Assembly: GCA_018242215.1 (NCBI GenBank)
Contig: JAFECG010000019.1
Coordinates: forward strand, 186,001 to 250,000
Length of the DNA stretch: 64,000 bases
Source: Pseudomonadota bacterium
GTDB taxonomy: Bacteria > Pseudomonadota > Alphaproteobacteria > Rhizobiales > Hyphomicrobiaceae
Reading direction: 5' to 3'
Shown: one piece after another, positions 59,901 to 64,000 of the stretch
How positions within the stretch are numbered: the first letter of the stretch is position 1
Layout of the letters: each line of letters starts with the position of its first letter
Notes under the pieces: generated by a model
Databases searched by the model: none
Seen by the model: only the letters and a program-made list of their open reading frames with translations
What the model was told of the DNA's origin: nothing
Translations under genes and position numbers: made by a program

Positions 59901-60316
59901 GACGGCAGCTCCTTGACTTCGAGATGCGAGGGCAAAAGGCCGTATTTCACCGGTCCGAAAAACGCACTCAGCGTGCCGAACAGGACCAGCGCGACGAACA
60001 GCAGCGGCACGGATGGGAGGAGGAACCCCGCGCCAGCCGCAATCGCAATCGGAATCTCGATCAATCGAACGCGGGCCGCGACTTTCGCCTTGTCGAATTT
60101 GTCGGCGAGTTGACCGGCGAGCGCCGAGAAGAGGAAGAACGGCAGGACGAGAGCCGCACCAGCAAGCGTTCCGAGTGCCGGACCGTTCTCCATTGCGAGC
60201 TTATAGACGACGAGCATCGCGAGAGCGTTCTTCAGCAGGTTGTCGTTGAGTGCAGCCAGAAGCTGGCTCCAGAAGAGAGGGGCAAAGCGGCGCGACGACA
60301 GCAGGCGGGCGAACAT
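56873..60316 (-). CDS. aas: LplT-PlsC-acyl-ACP synthetase fusion (Aas-type phospholipid recycling protein)
   Basis: A 1147-residue fusion. Residues 1 to about 410 are an MFS lysophospholipid flippase (LplT-like), starting with A-P-L-F-W-S-Q-L-L-A-A-L-N-D-N. About 430-620 is a PlsC acyltransferase with N-H-V-S-L-L-D (HX4D) and F-P-E-G-R-L. The C-terminal part is an AMP-forming ligase with L-F-T-S-G-S-E-G-T-P-K-G and Y-G-V-T-E-T-A-P-V. It should import lysophospholipids and re-acylate them with ATP-activated fatty acids. In E. coli LplT is a separate protein. ATG 60316 is preferred; a further 178-codon upstream frame is antisense to thiS and not real. Confidence 0.92.
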   Translation of the reverse strand: MFARLLSSRRFAPLFWSQLLAALNDNLLKNALAMLVVYKLAMENGPALGTLAGAALVLPFFLFSALAGQLADKFDKAKVAARVRLIEIPIAIAAGAGFLLPSVPLLFVALVLFGTLSAFFGPVKYGLLPSHLEVKELPSGNALIEGATFIAILIGTVGGNFASGTHIELIGVAATIVFISVLGWLSARFIPPAPSSAPDLKIDRNIATSTITLLKDLHADKRIWQGALITSWFWLVGAAVLALLQNLIPQVLNGAPSVYTLALFTFAVGVAIGSIVAARASVNRPNLALVPIGALLMGLFLLDLAWLASGMQRAPMPMTPADVLASFGGLHLLIDLAGIAVAGGLFIVPSFAAVQAWSPVERRSRVIAGCNVLSAAFMTVVGLLIAALQFEKISVAVLYAALGIANIFVVALVLRAWGAEGVRDVGLFLFKTFFGLEVRGLDNLPKTGERALIAPNHVSLLDAALLHSLLPSHAAYAVDTDISRTWWAKPFLKLAHFYTIDPTRPLGMRHLIQAVKDGISLVIFPEGRLTVTGGLMKVYDGTAMIADKADAPIIPVRIDGLERSHFGYLSKYQTKKAWFPKTTVTILPPIWLKVDPALRGKARRQAAGAALQDIMTDSAVLTTPIDQTLFQALVLAHKTRDTGKPAIEDPLGTKLSYKKLITSAQVLGAKIAPMLPPVGASVGVLLPNSAGVAVTFFALQTIGRVPAMLNFSAGAANVVSACKAANVTVVLTSRVFVEKGHFEALVKAIEGVARVIYLEDIRPTITFADKMKGLLRGGRQQVEIDYNAPAAILFTSGSEGTPKGVVLSHRNLLANCAQSLTRVACNGSDKVFNALPVFHSFGLSAGLLMPLVAGVPVYLYPTPLHYRIIPELVYQSNATIMFGTDTFLAGYARVAHPYDFARVRLILSGAEAVKERTRQLYMDRFGVRILEGYGVTETAPVLAINTPLANRAGSVGRLSPLMDYKLEPVPGIEHGGRFYVRGPNVMLGYYRAENPGILEPPTGGWHDTGDIVEIDPQGFIFIKGRAKRFAKVGGEMISLSAVEALAAELWPQHISVVVAIPDQRKGERLLLLTTDANCKRDAFIQFARRKGATELMVPSEIVVVSKIPLLGSGKPDYVASLDLAKQALAAKSAASGSTEQHPLTPAV

Positions 60317-60481
60317 GCAAAGCGATCCTTGAGATGCGAGGGCCGGACTTGAGCGAAGCAATGCGGCGGATTGGCGGGGCCCTTTGACCCATTGCGAATA
60401 TATGAAGTAAAAATTCGGCTTATGCTCTGGTAAACGGCGTTGAAAATCCCATGTCCGCCGAGGAATTCTGAAGATAGGGCG

Positions 60482-60700
60482 ATGGTACAACACGAGGGCA
60501 CGATCGAACTCTTCGTCAACGGACGAAAGGCCGAGAGCGGAGCGCGCACGCTCGCGGCGCTTCTGGCGGAGCAGGGCCTTGCCGGGGCGAAGGTCGCGAC
60601 CGCGCTCAATGGGCAGTTCGTGCCAGAAGCCCGACGTGCTACGACACCGCTGGACGGTGGCGATCGCGTTGAAATCGTTTCCGCGCGCCAAGGCGGCTAA
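60482..60700 (+). CDS. thiS: Sulfur carrier protein ThiS
   Basis: A 72-residue ubiquitin-like protein with I-E-L-F-V-N-G-R at the N-terminus, [11 protein letters not shown] in the middle, and the invariant C-terminal Gly-Gly (R-Q-G-G), where the thiocarboxylate forms. ATG 60482 follows AGGG. thiG starts 17 bp downstream. Confidence 0.93.
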   Translation: MVQHEGTIELFVNGRKAESGARTLAALLAEQGLAGAKVATALNGQFVPEARRATTPLDGGDRVEIVSARQGG

Positions 60701-60717
60701 AGGACTGTTCGGCCGAC

Positions 60718-61533
60718 ATGAACATTCGTGACGAGAAGCTGCACCTCCCGCCCGGTCTTGCGATCTATGGCGAGACAATCGCGTCGCGGCTGTTGCTCGG
60801 CACCGCCGGATACCCGTCGCCTGCAGTTCTGAAAAATGCGGTGAAGGCATCGGGTGCCGACATCGTCACCGTGTCGCTGCGCCGGGAAGCGGCGGGTGGG
60901 AAAGTCGGCGAGCGGTTTCTCGAACTCATCCGCGATCTCGGCGTGCGCGTGCTGCCGAATACGGCGGGATGCCGAACGGCTGGCGAAGCCATTACGACGG
61001 CAAACATGGCGCGGGAGCTTTTCGATACGGATTGGATCAAGCTTGAGGTGATCGCCAACGACGATACTTTGCAGCCCGACGTCTTCGGATTGGTCGAAGC
61101 GGCGAGCACGCTCACACGCGATGGCTTCAGGGTGCTTCCGTATACGACCGAGGATCTTTCCGTCGCGGAGCGCCTGCAGCGCGCGGGGTGCGAGGTCATC
61201 ATGCCTTGGGGCGCACCGATCGGCAGCGGGCGCGGATTGGCCAATGCGCAAGCTCTCAAGAGCTTGCGGGCCTATTTTCCTGACGTGACGCTGATCATCG
61301 ATGCGGGCATCGGCGCGCCGTCGCACGCGGCTTTGGCGATGGAACTCGGTTACGATGCCGTGTTGCTCAATACGGCCGTCGCCAAGGCGGCCGATCCTGA
61401 GCGGATGTCGGCAGCGTTCGCGGCTGCGATCGCAGCGGGACGGCTCGGATATGAATCAGGGCTTATTCCTTCGCGCGATATGGCGGTGCCATCGACGCCG
61501 GTCGCGGGCACGCCATTCTTTGATCTGGATTGA
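60718..61533 (+). CDS. thiG: Thiazole synthase ThiG
   Basis: A 271-residue TIM-barrel enzyme. Lys108 in D-W-I-K-L-E-V-I is the Schiff-base lysine; L-L-G-T-A-G-Y-P-S and P-W-G-A-P-I-G-S-G are standard, and [11 protein letters not shown] near the end. It joins 1-deoxyxylulose 5-phosphate, iminoglycine (from ThiO) and ThiS thiocarboxylate to make the thiazole phosphate. It is 17 bp after thiS and 7 bp before thiE. No TPP riboswitch is visible upstream of thiS. Confidence 0.95.
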   Translation: MNIRDEKLHLPPGLAIYGETIASRLLLGTAGYPSPAVLKNAVKASGADIVTVSLRREAAGGKVGERFLELIRDLGVRVLPNTAGCRTAGEAITTANMARELFDTDWIKLEVIANDDTLQPDVFGLVEAASTLTRDGFRVLPYTTEDLSVAERLQRAGCEVIMPWGAPIGSGRGLANAQALKSLRAYFPDVTLIIDAGIGAPSHAALAMELGYDAVLLNTAVAKAADPERMSAAFAAAIAAGRLGYESGLIPSRDMAVPSTPVAGTPFFDLD

Positions 61534-61540
61534 ATGCCCC

Positions 61541-62158
61541 TTGGAATCTTCGCAAACCCGTCTCGAACGCTTCTATCCCATTGTGCCCGACGTCGGCTGG
61601 CTCGAACGCATCGTGCCGCTCGGCGTCAAGTTCGTCCAGTTGCGCATCAAGGATGCTCCGCCTGCGGACGTTACAGCGCAGGCCAAACGCGCCGCAGTCG
61701 TCTGCCGGGAAAACGCGTGCACCCTCGTCCTCAATGATTATTGGGAGATTGCGCTCGATACGGGCATCGATTTCGTCCATTTGGGGCAAGAGGATCTGCG
61801 TGACGCCGATCTCGAAGCGATCAAGTTGGCGCGCGTCAGACTCGGAATTTCCACACATGACGAGGCGGAGCTTGACCGCGCGCTCGCGGCGGAGCCCGAC
61901 TATGTGGCACTCGGGCCGATCTACGAGACGAAGCTGAAAGCAATGGCTTGGGCTCCGCAAGGTCTTGATAAGGTTTGCGAATGGCGAAGTAAAATCGGGT
62001 GCTTGCCGCTCGTCGCAATTGGCGGTTTGACGCCGGAACGTGCGGCTGGCGTGCTTGCCGCGGGTGCCGATAGTCTCGCCGTCATAACCGATTTCATAAC
62101 ATCGCCGGATCCGGATGCTCGGGTGCAGCATTGGTTGCGACAGTTGCAAGCTCGCTAA
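61541..62158 (+). CDS. thiE: Thiamine phosphate synthase ThiE
   Basis: A 205-residue TIM barrel with R-F-Y-P-I-V-P-D, V-Q-L-R-I-K-D (pyrophosphate-binding region), H-L-G-Q-E-D-L and G-P-I-Y-E-T. It couples the thiazole phosphate and HMP pyrophosphate to thiamine monophosphate. The start is TTG 61541, seven bases after the thiG stop; an ATG at 61534 is out of frame, so TTG is the only good candidate. Reading frames starting further upstream lie inside thiG. Confidence 0.88.
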   Translation: MESSQTRLERFYPIVPDVGWLERIVPLGVKFVQLRIKDAPPADVTAQAKRAAVVCRENACTLVLNDYWEIALDTGIDFVHLGQEDLRDADLEAIKLARVRLGISTHDEAELDRALAAEPDYVALGPIYETKLKAMAWAPQGLDKVCEWRSKIGCLPLVAIGGLTPERAAGVLAAGADSLAVITDFITSPDPDARVQHWLRQLQAR

Positions 62159-62276
62159 ATGTTCTTATCGTGTGTTAACCAGCAGGGTGCACTCTGATCG
62201 TTTATGACAGTTTTGTGTGGTTCGAATTTACGATATCGGTTGTCTCGCCCGTCCCGCATTTGAGCCGTTCCCGCGT

Positions 62277-63326
62277 ATGCCTTATCGCTTTAAGATCAAC
62301 GAGCCTGTCGAAGAAGGCTTTCGCCGGATCGCGCGTGAGCAGCTTGACTCTGCTTTGGCGGAATTGGCCGGTGCGGAGGTAGGGCCGGGTAACGTTCATC
62401 AATGCCGCAAAGCGCTGAAGAGATTGCGAGCGCTCGTCCGTCTCGCGGCGGTTGCGCTCGGCACCGGCAAGGCACGCCGGCGGACGAAGTCGCTGGGTAA
62501 GATCGCAAGTCTCCTCTCAGCGCGCCGTGATCAGACGGTCATGCTGGAAACGATCAGCAAGCTTTCGGAGGGAAGCCTAGATGCGGCGGAGGCATTGATG
62601 CCGCTCAAGCGCAATCTTGCGGCCCATCCCGCCGATGAGCGGCAATTGCTGGGTTCGGATTTGGCGGGCCGCGCGCGCATGCTTCTGCTTCGCGAAGCCA
62701 AGAAGTTCACCCACATCGCATTCAAAAAGCGCGGCTTCGGTGCACTGGCCAGCGGGTTGGAGGCCAGCTATCGCCGCGGTCGGAGGGCTGCGAAATACGC
62801 CTATGAAGAGCCAACCGACGAAAATTTTCATGAGCTGCGCAAGGCCGTGCAATGGCACTGGCGGCAAATGTCCTTGCTTGCGCGGGCATGGCCCGATGAG
62901 TTCGCGGTTCGTGTGAATGCAGCGCGTGAATTGTCGCAATTGCTCGGCGACGACCATGATCTGGCAGTGCTGATTGCAGCTACAGCGCAAGCGGGAATAT
63001 CGGCCGACGAAAAGGAAGCGGCTGCTGCCGTCTGCCAGCATCAACAGCAGATATTGCGTGCGTCTGCCGAATTGGGCGTCAGGCGCCTGTTTGCGGAAAA
63101 GCCTGGGGCCTTCGTCGGCCGCATGGAGGCCTATTGGCGCTGCGGCCGCTCGCTCGATCCGCGGCTTGAAGTTCCGCCCGTGGTGCGCCAAGTACCTGCA
63201 GTGGATCAGGTGGCATCGAAAGAAGCGGAAGTCCCCGCTTCGGTGAAGGAAAAACGTCCCTCTTCGACCAAGCCGAGATTGGCCGCGAAGTTGGAGACGC
63301 CAGCGGCTTCGCAACGCCGCGCCTGA
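62277..63326 (+). CDS. CHAD domain protein
   Basis: A 349-residue, helix-rich, Arg/Lys-rich protein with the CHAD motifs V-H-Q-C-R-K-A-L-K-R-L-R-A, F-H-E-L-R-K-A-V-Q-W and L-G-D-D-H-D-L-A-V-L. CHAD domains bind polyphosphate through conserved His and basic residues. The last ~60 residues are a basic, disordered tail. ATG 62277 (M-P-Y-R-F-K-I) begins at the domain; a GTG at 62217 would add 20 residues. It lies between thiE and hemH without an evident functional link. Confidence 0.82.
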   Translation: MPYRFKINEPVEEGFRRIAREQLDSALAELAGAEVGPGNVHQCRKALKRLRALVRLAAVALGTGKARRRTKSLGKIASLLSARRDQTVMLETISKLSEGSLDAAEALMPLKRNLAAHPADERQLLGSDLAGRARMLLLREAKKFTHIAFKKRGFGALASGLEASYRRGRRAAKYAYEEPTDENFHELRKAVQWHWRQMSLLARAWPDEFAVRVNAARELSQLLGDDHDLAVLIAATAQAGISADEKEAAAAVCQHQQQILRASAELGVRRLFAEKPGAFVGRMEAYWRCGRSLDPRLEVPPVVRQVPAVDQVASKEAEVPASVKEKRPSSTKPRLAAKLETPAASQRRA

Positions 63327-63361
63327 TCGAATTGCGTTAGATACCGGCGCCGGGAGTGCGG

Positions 63362-64000
63362 ATGAACGAAGTTCCAAAACAGGGTGGTTTTGAAAGCGAA
63401 TCCGTGAGGCTTCCTGCGGGCCATCCGCCGATCGCGGTCGGACGCATCGGCGTGCTTCTTCTCAATCTCGGAACGCCGGACGGGACCGACTACTGGTCCA
63501 TGCGCCGCTACCTCAAGGAGTTTCTATCCGACGAGCGCGTGATCGAAGAGCCGAAGTGGAAGTGGTGGCCGATCCTCAATCTCATCATTCTCACCGTGCG
63601 GCCGTCCCGGAAAGGACGCGACTACGCAACGATCTGGAATAATGAGAAAGACGAAGGCCCGCTCAAGACAATCACGCGGAGCCAAGCCGAGCAGCTTACG
63701 CGAAGACTCGGCAATGATCCGCGCATCATCGTTGATTGGGCGATGCGCTATGCCAATCCGACCACGGAAAGCCGAATTCTCGCGCTGAAAGAGCAGGGCT
63801 GCGATCGTATTTTGCTTGTGCCGCTTTATCCGCAATATGCGGCCGCGACGACGGCAACCGCGAACGATCAAGCGTTCCGCGCCCTCATGACCATGCGCTG
63901 GCAGCCTGCCGTGCGCACGCTTCCGAGCTATCACGATCATCCGGCCTATATCGACGCTCTCGCGAGATCGATGCGTGCGCAGCTCGCCACGCTCGATTTC
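63362..64000 (+). CDS. hemH: Ferrochelatase HemH (3' truncated by window end)
   Basis: The first 213 codons are present. After a 22-residue leader, G-V-L-L-L-N-L-G-T-P-D and M-R-R-Y-L-K-E-F-L-S-D match ferrochelatase. W-A-M-R-Y-A-N-P and L-V-P-L-Y-P-Q-Y follow, and P-S-Y-H-D-H-P-A-Y-I is close to the window end. It inserts ferrous iron into protoporphyrin IX. GGGAG precedes ATG 63362. The gene is open to the window end. Confidence 0.93.
   Translation, partial: MNEVPKQGGFESESVRLPAGHPPIAVGRIGVLLLNLGTPDGTDYWSMRRYLKEFLSDERVIEEPKWKWWPILNLIILTVRPSRKGRDYATIWNNEKDEGPLKTITRSQAEQLTRRLGNDPRIIVDWAMRYANPTTESRILALKEQGCDRILLVPLYPQYAAATTATANDQAFRALMTMRWQPAVRTLPSYHDHPAYIDALARSMRAQLATLDF

Noticed and set aside
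60317-60481. TPP riboswitch upstream of thiS
   Set aside because: The conserved CTGAGA and TGAACCTGATCTGG-type elements are not present.
60317-60850. N-terminal extension of the Aas fusion (178 codons)
   Set aside because: It is antisense to thiS and part of thiG and has no recognisable domain; the family N-terminus begins at 60316.

Overview
The window is a 64 kb piece of a GC-rich alphaproteobacterial chromosome. The lineage is most likely Rhizobiales, and a Hyphomicrobium-like organism fits best; this is inferred from gene content, not from a marker-gene phylogeny. Supporting signs are the maf-yacG-tRNA-Phe order, the NepR/EcfG/PhyR general stress response, an oxygen-dependent (Cob-type) cobalamin pathway, the imuA-imuB-dnaE2 mutagenesis cassette behind an alphaproteobacterial LexA box (GTTC-N7-GTTC), and HWE/HisKA_2 histidine kinases. 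I see no integrase, transposase, phage block or CRISPR array, so this reads as core and lineage-specific chromosome rather than an island.

Layout. 0-1.1 kb: end of a Maf pyrophosphatase gene, yacG, tRNA-Phe, a small secreted protein. 1.5-7.7 kb: Tat-exported bicupin oxalate decarboxylase, MFS carrier, TPR protein, FixK-like regulator, two small membrane proteins, tRNA hydroxylase TrhO. 7.8-12.6 kb: a four-gene GldA/GldF/GldG-type ABC transporter plus DUF4340 operon. 12.7-30.4 kb: a large cobalamin locus. It starts with a BluB-CobA fusion and cbiB; a minus-strand cobU-cobO-cobQ operon follows; then a cobalamin riboswitch leads a plus-strand cobW-N-G-H-I-J-(K)-L-E-M-B operon in which cobK alone is inverted. 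30.5-37.8 kb: general stress response locus (nepR, ecfG, phyR, two sensor kinases, a single-domain receiver, and PRC-barrel, CsbD and DUF1328 stress proteins), with candidate EcfG promoters. 38.0-41.8 kb: a Zrg-like metal-uptake operon. 42.2-46.8 kb: porin, hydroxypyruvate isomerase-like protein, lipoyl synthase, L,D-transpeptidase. 47.1-53.2 kb: SOS mutasome imuA-imuB-dnaE2. 53.2-64 kb: small secreted protein, cupin, gamma-glutamyltranspeptidase, thiO, a three-domain phospholipid-recycling fusion (LplT-PlsC-acyl-ACP synthetase), thiS-thiG-thiE, a CHAD protein and the start of hemH.

How genes work together. The cobalamin genes cover most steps from uroporphyrinogen III to cobyric acid, cobinamide formation and GDP activation, plus the lower ligand (BluB). 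cobF, cobS/cobT (chelatase partners), cobC and cobV are not in the window. The ATGA/TGATG stop-start overlaps imply translational coupling under one riboswitch. The stress locus holds the full partner-switching core (PhyR-NepR-EcfG) with likely upstream kinases and outputs close by. The mutasome operon has a perfect LexA operator just upstream.

The most notable observations are the BluB-CobA fusion, the antisense cobK inside an otherwise collinear operon, an in-frame palindromic-repeat insertion in dnaE2, the 104-bp imuA/imuB coding overlap, the EcfG promoter matches, and a FixK-type box between two genes near the FixK-like regulator.
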